From Tetrahymena elliotti 4EA (Eukaryota; Ciliophora; Oligohymenophorea; Hymenostomatida; Tetrahymenidae): DNA of 19,154 bases. Numbering within the stretch: position 1 is the first letter of the stretch; each line of letters begins with the position of its first letter. Under the pieces are notes generated by a model. It was not told the DNA's origin and made no database searches. It worked only from the letters and a program-made list of their open reading frames with translations. Location: positions 108,166-127,319 of the forward strand of contig JH720327.1 of the NCBI GenBank assembly GCA_000231825.2, given 5' to 3'. Of this stretch, positions 1-13,146 are shown piece after piece. Made by a program: the position numbers and the translations under genes.

Positions 1-186
1 TGTTTATTTATTTTTTTTAAATGCATTTAAATATATCAAATAATTCAAAATACAAAAATTTTTTTTTATTTCTAAAATAATAATTTGTTACTAAAAGACA
101 AACAATCTTTTAATTTAATAAATTTAACTTCCAATTTTTGTTTTTACTAAATAAAAAAAATAAAACTGATAAATTAGATTAATTTC
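1..186. other. AT-rich 3' flank of the giant membrane-protein gene
   Basis: Very AT-rich DNA with A and T runs follows the TGA stop of the minus-strand gene at 189-187. It would hold the 3' untranslated region of that gene. No frame with protein-like composition and no RNA gene is visible. Confidence 0.6.
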
Positions 187-3100
187 TCAAAGATTTTCAT
201 TTTGAGTTAACAAGAAATTATATTATTTTGGTGTTTGAATCTCAGAAATAAGCTCTGTTCCATTATTTTCATTTTGATTTTCAGTTTAAAAGTGAGAGGT
301 TTCATATGAATATTATTAATTGATGTTATCTAAGATATAATCTTCTTGTGATTCCAAATTTTTTTGATCTAATTTTTTCATAATTAAATTTTAAAATAAA
401 TAATTTTTTATCAGAATAGCTTACTTATGGAATTATTTTTTGTTCTTCTTGTATAGTAATTCCATTTATCTCTCATGTTTTTGAAAGAATCATTTCTTTG
501 TAACATATTTTACTTGTTTTTTATTGCTTGAAGTTAAAATTTGCTATTATTATACTATTACTTTTATGAAGAAGCTTGACGTTAAGTTTAACTTTAATCG
601 ATCTATTAAGTTTAAATTAACCTTACCTATTCTGTAGGACTAGAGCTCCCATTTAAAACCTAGGTTTTTGATAAACTGAAATGCTGTTATAAGGATTCTT
701 AATCGTAAAGAGAATAATTTTTTAAAAAACCAGCTAACATTTTAATTTTCTTTTTCACTTCTTTCAGCTTTAACAAAGATTTCATTCTTAAATCACTTTA
801 AATTTAAATATTTTCAAAGTAATAAGGATATCTTAGTTTTAATGAATAAATGAATTTCTGAAGCTTAGACCTTTTATACTCATCTTTAGGTATTTAAATA
901 AGGCATATTCCTATTATCAGTTAGACTATAAATTTTAAATTAGGGAATATTAAGATGAGCATCAAGATAACTCTTTGAATATCATTAGATTCCTGGGTTT
1001 GAGATATAATAGATGTTATGTTTAACGACAGAGAGCATATTAGTGCTGACTTCTATAATAAGGTGTTAAAGTTTCTTATTACAAATGGCTTACATTTGAA
1101 TGTTACATACATATAACTTAATATGACTGCGTTCATTAAGCTAACCTTAATTTGTTAAATTAATATTAAAAAAAAATTAGAAATATTTATAGATTAATTT
1201 ACCTTTAAAAGTTCATTCTGTTGGAAAAGAATTGACACTAAAATCAGAACTGATTTGAAAACTAATTTTCCAAATTCCCAATAAAAGAATTTGTTTTTAT
1301 ACCCAGCAAAAATAAATGAATATTTATTTTCAATAAAAATTGACCATTTATTATTTATACCTTTCTTAATTTTATAAAATAGATAAAGAGGTATAATAAG
1401 TACCCAAAAAACGATTAGAGGAAGAGTGAAGAAAATTATAAAAGGCTTGTGGTTTTATGAATCAAAACATCTGATAGTAATATCTAAATCTAAATACATT
1501 TTCCCTCCAATTTAAATACAATTTAAAGATCTGCTTAATAGAGTAATAACCATTGGGAAAAAATAGAGATAAATAAAAATCCAAGATGTTGTTATATACC
1601 TTAAAATACTATTACTTTTTTTCAATAATTTATAAACAGTAGCTATAACTAGATAGAGAATTATTAAGAATATTGGTAAGACTAATGACCATAAAAACTA
1701 ATAAAACCACAATGGTTTCAAATTAGGATAAGTAGAAAGGACACAATCAATAGATTTACTAGTGACACTGAGTGAATTTCCAGAAAGTTAAATTGGTTGA
1801 TTAAGATAGCTTGGCACATTAATAGTTAAATAACTAATTAGAGAAAGTATTTAAAGATGATCTGTTAATATTTTTGATACAATTTAGGGTTTATCAGACT
1901 GAATTACTTTTTAAAAACAAAATTTAATTATTTCAAATAAGATCTAAAAATTTTAAAATTACATGTTGAGCCTAAAAAGAGAAGACCTGATTTATTGACA
2001 AAGTAACCAAGAAGTTTGGCTTACAATTTGTTGATAATATTCTTTAAGATAATGAAAATATAATAAAAAATGACTAAAAATATTACAAGATTTTATATTA
2101 TCAATATATTGAGATTTTATTCACAGTTATAACATTTTCGATTACTAAATAACTCTGAATAACTCTTACCCCATATTTCTCCATAAGTATCGCATGTCTA
2201 ACAAAGCGGTCCCTTATATCCTTCTTTGCAATAATTCTTATTAAAAAACAAAAACTTTAAAATTCAGTTTGTAATTAACAAGCAATCATTATAAAAAGTA
2301 TAATCTAAATATTTACTAATGAAGTTGAAGACTCAGGTTGGCAAGCTTCTGGATTAAAGTTGCAAGAAATAATAAAATCTGTTAGATTATTTTCTCTCCA
2401 ATGTCCATTCTTTAAAAGAATTGTTGATGAATAGCATTTAACAGCTGTATCTGGACAAACTAAACATTAGGGATCTTGCAGATCTAGAGAATATTTACCT
2501 TCAGGACAATCTTCACAAATTATAGAATCACTTTACTATTTAACAATTTGTCCTAATTAACAGCCATCAAAATAAAAAGTAATGTTTTTATAGAGATTAT
2601 TTTATTGGAGATATATGTTTCCTTTAGAGTCTTTAAGCTAAGGAAAGCTGTTAGAAATAATTTATATTGTGGTTTGGCTCAAAGGTTTGTATGTAATTTA
2701 AGCATTCAGCTTTAATCCATTATCAATAAACTATTTTGATTAAACCTCACCTATACATTGAACTTGTATATTTTATATATCCCATGATAAAGAAGAGCTT
2801 AATTAGTTTAACAAAATTTAAACATCACTACTATAGCTGGTTACATTTAAGGCCATACTTGATATTTGTAAAGGATTATTTTCTTCATCTAAAAATTAAA
2901 TTTTTTCAAAACCAATTTAATCACCACTTTTGAATGATCTTATTTATATGACTCCATTTGAATCTAACGATACCGTACTATTTCTTGATGTAAAAATATC
3001 AGCTAAATCAATAAATATTTTTCTTAAAGATGAACCTAGATTTTTTCCATAGAATTTTGCTATGTTTGCAGTAATAATATTGCCATTATCAATACCATAA

Positions 3101-6100
3101 TTTAAATCTAAAATAAAATCAGGAACGATTTATGAATAATATATTCCTCCACCTATTAAGGCTTCATTATCAGTTATGTTTGTATTTTATAAAATCAAAT
3201 TAGAATTAATAAGATTAATAGCTCCTCCTGTTGATAATTTTGCTGTGTTATTATTAAATTGACTGTTACTGACTAATAGACTTCCTACTTTCATAGAATT
3301 GTAAACACTGAAAGCACCTCCATTCAATTATAGGCAATTATTAAACTCAAATAAAGTACTTTTTATCTGAACTAAAAAATTGTTAACCAAGTATATAGAT
3401 CCTCCGTATCCATTAGAATTTGTATTATTAGAAAATTCACTCCCTGTTATAACTACCTAAGAACTTTAACTTATTAGCAAAATAGAAGAATAAGAATAAT
3501 CACTAAGGATAACATTTTTCACTTAAATTTAATTAAGGAAAACATTATCTAAATTTAATAATGAAATTAAAGAATTCTTTAAAGTAAATCCTATAAATTT
3601 ACAAGATTAAAGAATAGTATTTCCAAAGTAGCCTTATTGATTAATGTAAAGGACTGCTAATTTATTACTAAGTGAATTGATATTTGATATTAAGCTGTTG
3701 TAATAGTTGAATATTAATATGAGAGCTTAATTGCTAAACTATTAATTGGCAATACTTTATGAATTTTGTAAATCTATTTGATTAATTTTAATTTATTCTG
3801 ACATTAATTAAAAACAGCTTGTAGTAACTGTTAGATTCTTAATGTTAACATTAGAAATCTACAAATTCTTTGTTTAAGAATTAAATTATATGTCAGAGGA
3901 ATCTGTTAAATTCATATTTTATAAAGAATATTATTATGAGAGAATCTAAAACTCCTCTATTAATAGTGGTTGTATTGATATAAATTAAACGTAGCTAGAA
4001 TTATTAATTACAACATCTTTCACTTCAGTAGATGTTGCTCCTTATATATTTAATATTGTAGATTACTAAATTTAAGAAATGATTATATTATTTATTATTA
4101 TTTATTTTACTTATAATACTTAAATTACTTCCATTTCACTGGATTCAATAATCTGAATATCAGTTATTTTAATTTATTAGTTATTAATTAACTAAAAAAT
4201 TTTAAAGCCATTGGAGTTAGTTATTCTCACCTACTAAATGATTACCTTAGTATTATTAGAAATAGTAAATATTATCTATTCTGCTTAAATATTTGTCAGA
4301 TCAACTAATTATATGAAAACTAATTCACAATTATTTATGATTATTTGATTTAATCCTTAAATTTGGTTATTAAATGTTATATTATAAAGTATGACTTTAT
4401 CAAAATTAGATAATACCAGAGACTTTTAAATACTTAGAGTTATATTGTTCATTTAAAAGTGTGTCATAAATTTCTTTTCATTCAAGTTGATCTCACTTAA
4501 AATTGACAATTTCATGTTTTTCAAGTAAAAGTTTTAGATTTATGAAGGGATATTTGCTCTAGCCTCCCAACAAACACTTACATTTTGAGAATCTGCAAAA
4601 CTCACTAAATTAATTTGATAATTTTAGTCTATATTCTATTCTTTAATTTGATTATAATCTATGCCTTAAATACACTAGCCATTTGTATATTAAATTTAGA
4701 TTAGTGAAAGCTTTTAATTAGAACTTTATAGAGATTATAAACTTTAAGATAAAGTAATAATGGTATCTAAACTTTCTAAAGATCTTTCTTTTTGCTAGAT
4801 ATTTATAGAGCAAGTTTAAGTTTATTGTAAAGGTATTATACTATGTTGTATATTGTCATAAGAACTAAATAGTAATTCTAAATAGTCCAATTCATTTTCA
4901 TCTTTGTTAATTTTTGCAAATATTAGTTACTAGTAGCTTTTGTCAATATTATAGATGATTTCATATGTTTCTTCCATCATTTTAATGACATAAAATTTTT
5001 CCTTCTAAATGATTAAAAAGAAGTTACTGTATTTCATATTTACAAAATTTTCTACTTCATTAATTCCATGATTAATAGTTTGAAATTACTATTCAAGACT
5101 AAGTCCATTATAGATAATTATGTCATTAGGGCAGATTGAATAGATGTAGTCAGAATCAAATAAGATTTTTGCTTGTTTTAAGCAAGCATTTTGTAATGTC
5201 ACTATTAATGAAAGAGAGTAAGTAAATACTAATGTTTGACCTTGATCATTAACTAAAAATACTAATTTTCTAAAAGGATCACTTGAAGCATTAGTGATTT
5301 TAGAATATTAAATTTCATAAGTATTAACAATTTGGTTTGTTTGGATATTTGCTATTTATAGGCTCAAATTATTTTAATTCTAAATTATTAAGAATAATAG
5401 TGATTCTTTCAGATCATTATTATTATATCTTTCTTCTGAATCGAAGGGAACATCCCACCAATTTGTTGAATAATCATTAAAGGATTTGATTTAGAGTTTA
5501 AAAATTGTCTTAATTAAGCTTCCACTTGCAAAATTAATTTAATTTGTTTAATTTTAGATGAAATCATAAATTTAAATTGAGTTAGTATAAGCAGCGATTA
5601 TGTAATTATTAAAAATAAGAGATTACTAAATATCTCCTTAAATAAAATTTGTTAAATTTTTTTCTTCAGGTTTTTGAGCATTTAATCCGATCTTGCTCAA
5701 TTAATTATTTTACTCGTAAAATAAGAAAATTTGATTACTAATTATGTCATAAAAATAATTATCAGGTGTTTTGTTCATGCCAATATTTTAAATTAAAATA
5801 AGTTTTTGCTATTTTAAGTCTGCTTATATAATGTTCAGTTATTCGTAGGAAATAAAAATAAATTGATTGCCTTACATTAAGATTAGTTATTAAAAGTATG
5901 GGTATACATTATATTTAGAAGGTTCCATAAGTAGAGTATCAAGAAGCTAGGCATTATAGTAAAGGTTTAAAGAGTGATTGACGATGCTTTAGATTACTTA
6001 ATATTATTAATTGAGGTTTAAACTTTAAATTTTTTGATGTTGTAGCAAATTTGTTTCAGTTGCATAAATTATTTCTGTTAAATCAAAACAAAGAATATGG

Positions 6101-9100
6101 GACTATGTCTAAACTGTTAATAGAGATTATTAAGAGTTCACAAATATTTTTTAAATATCTGTGTCTGAGTATTACTGAAGAGAAATTGCTTCTATAAATT
6201 ACATTTTTGGAAATGAGAAAGTAAGTATGAATTAATTTGAATATAAGAATATAATATTCTTGCTTTCATCCATCTATACACCTTAATAGTTATGCTTATC
6301 AATATTAAAAACTGTAATATTCTAAGTTAGATAATTGCATAGATACATTGATGGAGTACTATCCACAATAATTAAGCTTTTTTAATCTTAGTAAAAATAA
6401 ACTGCATTTTTATTAAACTAATTTGTAGTTTAGTAAGTAAATAGCTGCAAACTTCCAGGAATATTGATAATATTAATTTGATTAAACATTCCAGATGTGC
6501 CAATCAAAATTTAATCATCAATATCATAAAATAGTTCTGTACTATTGACTCTGTAGTCAAATAAGAATTAAAATATGCGAAATTATTTAAAAAGAAATGA
6601 TTAAGAATATTTGTCTAAAAAAGCTATCAATAGTTAGTCTTTTTTTCTCACAAGAGGAACCATTTTTAAAGGGTTTTTGTTAAATAACATTGATATTTGT
6701 TACTAATTTAATAAAAATTTAAAGAATGTTAATATTTTAATGAGCAGATTTCTTTTATAAATTAAGATATGCACATACATACATACATACATAACTTGAC
6801 TGTTGATGTTAAAAAAATATATGAATTTACTTGAAGATCTTGAGATGGTTCTCCTGTAGCTAATTCAAAAACATTAATTAATGGATAGTAGAGTACAATT
6901 ATACTTTCTTCGCAATTAACATAATACTTAATCTCATTAACTTCAGGTAACATAATATTCAAATCGATCTAAGATTTAGTTTAAATCTATTTTTTTTAAA
7001 TTAATAAATTTTTTTTAATTAATAAAGTTTAATATTTACCTAAATTATTTAAATTTTCATTTAATCATATTTGACAACAATTGTTTTCTGATCAAAGCAA
7101 TATTCATATTCTAAGATGTTTGTGTTAAAAGTTGCTATCTGTTACTATTTTTAACTCTCATCATACTAGTAAACAGATTTATCTTTGATCCAAATAAAGG
7201 TTATTTTTTCCCAATCTACCATAGTTAATGTGAAATCAAATTCAAAATCAATAGAGATTTATTTAATTTCATTTGTTTTTTGTGTGTGGTATATTATTAG
7301 CTATGAATTAGACTTGTCATAAATAGCAATTTTATTATTTTACAAACTATTATCTTAGATTTTTTAATCTTATGAAATGTTGATCACATTAAATGGGGTA
7401 TTAAATAAGTTTAAATACCAAAAAACTCCTTTTTCAGAAGAAAAACAATGAATTTAATTATTATCTTCAACAATAAAACTTCCAATATAATTGCAACTTT
7501 CATACAAAACATTGATTGTTATCATGTTACTTGTATCGATAATGTTTTATGATTTTTTTAAGTAATATGAGTCTTCATCTAAAGCATAGAAATCAAAGAC
7601 AAAACTTGTGTACAATTATAACTCAGTTATGGCATTTATTGTTGAAAATTATTTTAATTTCATATCAAATCTAAAAAAGTAATTCTAATCAAAATAGAAA
7701 ACATACCTATCATTATAGGTTAACTCTAGTAATTCGTTATTTAAATTTGGATAGTTTATGTCTAAATCGAGTGCTTATTATTACGAAAGATCATACGAAT
7801 AGATGAAAATTGTATTTTCATAAAATATAAAAATTTCTCCTGTTTCTTTGAAACTTAATTATCTATTTATAAATCTTGAATAAGCAATTTTTGTTTTTTC
7901 GTTAATAAATTTTTGTTAACTTAAAGAGAATGTTTAGCAATCTGTATAGGAAATAATAAAATAATTAACCTCTTCAAAGCAAATATATATTAAGTCATTA
8001 AAAACTAATATGGGTTGATGATTCTTAATTTTTAAAAAATTAATTTCATATTCGTAACCAAAATTATATAATTGAGTTACTGATGAAGTTTAGAGATCAA
8101 TTTATAATAATACATACTCATAATAATCATTTGTTGTTATCAAAAGTAAATAGTCATCGTTGATAATAATAAAATTTTAGAAATAAAATAACAAATCTGT
8201 TGGGTTTTAAATGAGTGATTCACCAGTGTCTAAGTTATAAATTTAAGGTATTTATGTTAGTATTAATAAATTTCTCTTTTTAATATAATAATGCTCCTCA
8301 TTCTACCAAAAAAATGTGATAGTATAAGAAATTATTTTTTTCTTTGTAGCAATTGAAATTATTGATTCATAAGAAGAGTAACCAATAACTTTTCTAATTA
8401 AGAAGTATTTTTCACCAATAATTTTAATTTCATCAAAATCATCTTCTATTTAAAGACCCATAAGTCTTGTATTTAATCTGGGATTTTTTTACATATTTAG
8501 TAATTAAAATTGAATTTTTTAAACTCCTATTACTGGACTAGAGTATGTTTGTAATTCATCTTAAATAAAAAAGTAATTTTTTTAAGATAAATCATTTAAG
8601 CTAAACATTCTTTAAGATGGGCTTATAGTTAGCTGTTATTTAAACTATAAGTAGAAGGGTTTGAAATTTAAATTTGGATATAAGTATTTAACCAAAAATG
8701 TACCATCTTTAAGATTAAGTTAAATTCTAATTTACTGATAGTAATATGAATTGATTTCAAGTATTTATGTTATAAATATTTCAATAACATTATCCTTCTA
8801 AAATATGACGCTTGTAATTGTAGATTAGCTAGTAATCTATGGACTATTTATTGTTTGAAGTAAAGTATTAGTTTAGTTAGTTTTTTCAGCTTTATATTTT
8901 ATTGCGTATTCAGTTAAATTTACAAATTGTAATTTATTTGAAACCCAAAACATAAATGTATTATTTGTTTGCGAATCTTCAAGAAACTTAATTGAATTAA
9001 GAGGTTGACTTGTTATTATGTATTAAAAATCTATTTCGTCACAAAATTGACTAAATCCAAGAATTTTTAGATTATTACTAAGTTGATCATAATATATTAT

Positions 9101-10404
9101 TGTATTTAATAGGTAGCTGTAATAAATCAAAAATTAAGAAGAATAAGATGATGGTTCAGCCTGTATTATTTTACTTTAAAAGTTAGTTTCATTTGAGAAT
9201 ACTAGTTTCTAAATTGTGAGATTACTTAAGTCAAAATAGACAGCAATTTGATAATCTTCTTTTTGATAGGATTGTATGATAATTTACTTGTCTGGAGAAG
9301 TTAAATTTTATTGTAAAAAATTTAATTATCTATCTTGTTAGAACGAAGCTACCTTTTGATAATTAAATAATTAATTGAAAACAATATTTAGAAAAATTTT
9401 ACTTTAATAGGATTATTCAAGTTAGCCTAAAAGTAGTAATTTGTATTTGTTCCATTTTAAATCTAAAAAATGAGTGAAATTGAAATATATTCAAAAGGTT
9501 TGATCTCAAGCTACAAACTAACTATATCGAACCACGCTATCTCCTTGGCAACACTTTTTAAAAAGACTAATTAATTTTAAGGATCAAAATATATGAATCT
9601 ATAGTCTTGATTTAAACCATTTTTTTCAAAAATTACTTATCTAGCCTCAAAATCCATCACAACTAAAGTTTTATTTACTTAACATCCACCATATTTTCCT
9701 AAAATAAAGCTTCTTTCAGGTAATTCTTAACCTGGCGAATAGATATTCTATTCAAAATTAGATACATCTTATAGAATTTATACATCTATTACCTCTAAAT
9801 TTTTATCTACTAATGCAAAATTACATTAATTTGCTCTGAATATATACTGATTTTGGAAAAAGCCGGTTACTTGCTGAACTCTTTAACTTAGTTTCATAGA
9901 ACTTGAATCTATTTAGGTACAGTATACAGTTTTTTCGCATATTTATGTTAACTAATTGTAATAACTTTTAGGTGGACAACTTTTTACACACTAGTTTGAA
10001 GTAAAGGGCTAGTAAATCAAGTCTAATTCAGAATCACAGAAATTTTGTTTGAGTCGACATTTATTATTACTCAAATCTATTTCTAAATTTCCATTGCACT
10101 CAAGGCAGTTTTAACTTGAATCACATTTAGTACATCCTTCAACTAAGCATTTGATGCATGATTTATTTTCTATTTGAAACTCACCAGCTGCACATCTTTA
10201 AACGCAAGTAGAAGTATTGGAATAGCTTTTCAAAGAATCATTTCCACACAGTGTACACTAGTCAGTACCAGTGTTATAGCAATCTGAGCAGTTACTAGAG
10301 CAAGGCAGGCATGATTAAGTCAAAATGTTATATATTTTCCCTTAAGAGCACTATCCATTAATATAAGAAAATAATGTAGAAAGAATTACTACTAACCTTA
10401 TCAT
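187..10404 (-). CDS. Giant Cys-rich/beta-helix multi-pass membrane protein (about 3240 aa)
   Basis: Exons (minus strand, ciliate code): 10404-9403, 9352-7040, 6968-6831, 6702-2317, 2236-2025, 1971-1203, 1145-425, 368-187. All seven introns are GT-AG, 50-128 nt and AT-rich. Residues 1-18 form a signal peptide (hydrophobic VVILSTLF). Residues 19 to about 165 are Cys-rich with CxxC pairs, like growth-factor-receptor Cys-rich modules. Residues about 170-1840 are beta-rich and propeller-like, without a clear motif. Residues about 1846-2390 read as a parallel beta-helix (pectin-lyase-like fold), with FxxN/GG repeats at about 2240-2340. A second Cys-rich module lies at about 2530-2640, containing GYKGPLCQTC and YGEIWG. 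Some 7-9 hydrophobic membrane segments follow at about 2660-3025, then a Gln/Asn/Ser-rich tail that is probably cytoplasmic. This matches the large Tetrahymena class annotated as putative transmembrane proteins; its function is unknown. The start was chosen because the signal peptide begins exactly at this ATG. The first acceptor (9353), the second acceptor (6969, or an in-frame site 18 nt upstream) and the 57-nt intron 1202-1146 (no frame change) are the least certain joins. Confidence 0.85.
3133..3450 (-). repeat. Protein-level GG-type beta-helix repeats inside the giant gene
   Basis: Four diverged units about 26-30 residues apart each carry an F/I-x-x-N step followed by a Gly-Gly step: FSNNT...GYGGSIY (3435-3391), FEFNNC...NGGAFSVY (3348-3301), FNNNTAK...TGGAINL (3258-3211) and ITDNEA...IGGGIYY (3177-3136). 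The FxxN plus GGA[I/L/V] pattern is known from polymorphic outer-membrane protein repeats, which build a parallel beta-helix. The DNA itself is not repetitive here, so these are old repeats kept at protein level. Confidence 0.6.
6773..6793. repeat. (ACAT)5 microsatellite in an intron
   Basis: Five ACAT copies in a row plus one extra A lie inside the 128-nt intron 6830-6703 of the giant gene. On the coding strand they read as ATGT repeats. This intron is the longest of the seven, so repeat growth may explain part of its length. Confidence 0.9.
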
Positions 10405-11650
10405 AGAAGCCTAGATTAATTAGATTTTGCTTTTACAATTTTTAGTATTTTTAATTAATTTATTTAAAATTATCATTCAATTTTCTATCTGCCTTTATAA
10501 ATATAAAAGAAATTGAATAAATTTTTAATATTATTATTATGATGATGAGTTATATGTATTACATTCTCCAAACCTATTCACATTTCTTATTCAAAATAAA
10601 AACTTTTTGAACAGAAAAGGCAATTAAATAAAAAGACATTTATTTTTAAATAACTCATCTATTGAATTCAAGGACATTTAAATTTCTTTTATTTTCAAAA
10701 AAGCATCAATTCAAACTAATTTAAAAAGAATGAGTACTGGTTGTAAAAAAGATTATTTTAATTGATAAAATCTCTCATGCTTTAAGATTAAGAATTACAA
10801 AAACTTTTATTCTCATTATTTAAAATATTTTTTTATTTTATATTTTGTAATTATTATTAGTCTTATCTAATTTAATTTAAAAATTTTTAATATTCTTGAA
10901 AGAATTCATAAAAAAAATTAAAAATAATCAGCTATTTATTAATTGTTTCAAAATAAAAAATTATTTCACAAGTTTTTATATTTTTAATATTCCTAATAAA
11001 ATATTTTTTTTCTAAAATATTGAATAGGATAAATTAATAAAAAATCAACATTTCTTAAGCTATTTTGTGGATTTAATTTATGATTATCTAAAATAATCAC
11101 CTTTAAGAGTGTAAATTAATTTTAAAAACTATATAAGCTATTCCATACCAATTGTTTGGTAGGTTAGCTATCTATAAATTTTTAATTAGGTTGATTTATG
11201 TTTATTAAAAAAACAAAAATTTAAAAAACTTGCTCTATTTAATTTTTGATATTTATATTTTCATTCATATAAATTTTTTTTAAAAATTAAAAAAAATAGT
11301 TAATAAATTATGAAAAAATGGAAGTTTTATTTTAATATTACAGATACTATCTATTTCATATTTAGGTTTATTGTAATTCTATTCCTTAATAGTAGAATAA
11401 AATATTATTTTGTTATAATCTTTATGATATAAAGAAAGAAATGTTTACTTAATTATGTATGTAATCATGCTATATACAAAATAGATAATTTCGTATTTTT
11501 GATCAAAAACTAGCTAGTTATATAATTAATTATTTTATGAATTGATTTTTTTTGAAAATTGATTTGTTAATAGATTCTTTTCTGATAATAACATATTTTT
11601 AAAAATAGAAATTTTAAATTTTTTGAAAAGACAAACAAGATAAAATATAA
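10405..11650. other. Divergent intergenic region, presumed promoters of two genes
   Basis: About 1.25 kb of extremely AT-rich sequence lies between two genes transcribed away from each other (giant gene to the left, B-box-like gene to the right). It has many A/T runs and no frame with protein-like composition. It must contain both 5' flanks, but no specific promoter element can be named from sequence alone. No tRNA-like fold or pol III box was noticed. Confidence 0.55.
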
Positions 11651-12911
11651 ATGCAATTCCATTTCACTCAAGTTTGCGATGAACATCCTAATTCAATTAT
11701 TAATTATGTTTATCAATAAGAGATGGATTAACTTAAGCTGGGATGTTTTAGCTGTGCTACAAATGAAAAAGGATCATTTTTTTATAATTTAAAACACTTT
11801 ATTCATCAAGTTGAAGAAATAGTAAATGAGAGATTAGGAATGTATAAAAAAGGAAATCATTTTTATTATGAAGTATAATAACTCTTGACTGATTTAAAAG
11901 ATTAGCAAAAAGCAGATAACTTGTATGGTATTTTGTAGTAAATAATCCAGTTCTTTGAGATTAATGAGGAGAATTATAAATTATAATTTACAGAAGTAAA
12001 TCATATAGAGAAATATTCCAATGAATCTGATTAATTTTCTTCTGAGCAATCTGACTATGAAGAGTCTTTTTAAATGAGTGTTTAATCAGGAAAGAGAGGT
12101 AATAAATCATATTTGGTTTAGGATATTTCATTTTTAAAATTGTATTGATATTTTAAAATAAAGCAAGATAATTAACGAATTAAATAAAGATGTTAATAAA
12201 AGTATAAGTCAAGTAATTTATTATATTTTTTATAAAATAGATTTTGAAAATGAAACAGAGCAATCGGATAGTGAGATGATTCATCCTCATAAAGATTTTG
12301 TAGAGTTTTCTCTTTATTAATGCATAAAAAAATTGAAAAAATAAGCAATCTCTGCAGCTTTAGATAGATGCTAAGATTATAAAAGTCACAGTTACCTACC
12401 TTAAATGAAATGGAAGCAATTTTAATAACACTCCTAATATTATGTTAATTTGGAATACAACTATTTTTATCATACATATTGTGAAAATGACAACCATAAT
12501 GACCATGATAAATAAAATATATTTGAGGAATATGAAAAAAAATATTAGCCAATTAAAGCTAGCTCATTACCGTCTTTATATTCTAGTAGCAGTCAGTTAA
12601 CATCTCCTATTTTAAAATCATCAACTTTAGAAAAAAGATTCTCCATAAATTCTATCCAAAGCAGTAGAAAAAACTCTATATATACAAATTAAAGTGAATG
12701 CAATGAAAATAATAAATAAATAGAAGAGGGCAGATACTTTCATGAATGTGTTGAATGCTCTCTTATATACTTACAAACCCAAGATGAAATATAATTATTA
12801 AACATCATGTTCCAAGATATCAAATAAATTATTATATACGAAAAGCTTATTTAGCCTTTAATGACATTTAGTCCTATCTAAGTTTTTTGGGATCTAAGAA
12901 TTGATTTTTGA
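11651..12911 (+). CDS. Unrecognised 372-aa protein with B-box-like N-terminus
   Basis: Exons are 11651-12098 and 12241-12911, joined in phase 1 across a 142-nt intron (donor GTAATA, acceptor AAATAG). Without splicing the frame meets TGA in the AT-rich intron. The start is the first ATG, preceded by an A-rich stretch. Residues 9-42 hold C-x2-H ... C-x2-C (VCDEHPNS, then CFSCAT), which resembles a degenerate B-box zinc finger. A helical segment rich in Glu, Lys and Gln follows and may be a coiled coil (residues about 45-115). The middle is acidic and Ser-rich (about 125-165). The later part has a Ser/Thr/Lys-rich, probably disordered stretch (SSLPSLYSSSSQL and on) and a short Cys pair, CVEC. 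There is no signal peptide or membrane span, so it is probably cytoplasmic or nuclear. The B-box link is inference; I do not recognise the protein. Confidence 0.7.
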
Positions 12912-13146
12912 AAATATCTAGTCTAATATTGTATTCAATTCATCCCAAATCTCAAATTTAAATTAAGTTGTGTCTTTATTAAAAAAAAATATATGTTGAT
13001 TACTCTCTGTTATAAATTATTATTTACAAAAATTCATATTTATTTATTTTATCAAAATTTAAGTTAAATTTGTCAAAATTAACAACATGCTTCATATTTT
13101 AAAAAAAATTTATTAAGCACAACAGAGCAGAGAATATGCTTATTTT

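Noticed and set aside
1972..2024. Loss of frame in the membrane domain suggesting a pseudogene
   Set aside because: A 53-nt intron with a GTAAGC donor and a CTTTTTAG acceptor explains it, and the joined protein matches the expected family pattern.
2736..2933. 65-codon plus-strand open frame
   Set aside because: It is antisense to a long, motif-bearing exon of the giant membrane-protein gene and has no protein-like features of its own.
6762..6962. 66-codon minus-strand open frame taken as a separate gene
   Set aside because: It is the small third exon of the giant gene read on into the following intron. Its neighbours on both sides continue the same protein.
9353..9480. Apparent frameshift near an A6 run in the giant gene
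   Set aside because: A 50-nt GT-AG intron (9402-9353) restores the frame with sensible protein on both sides, so no indel or programmed frameshift is needed.
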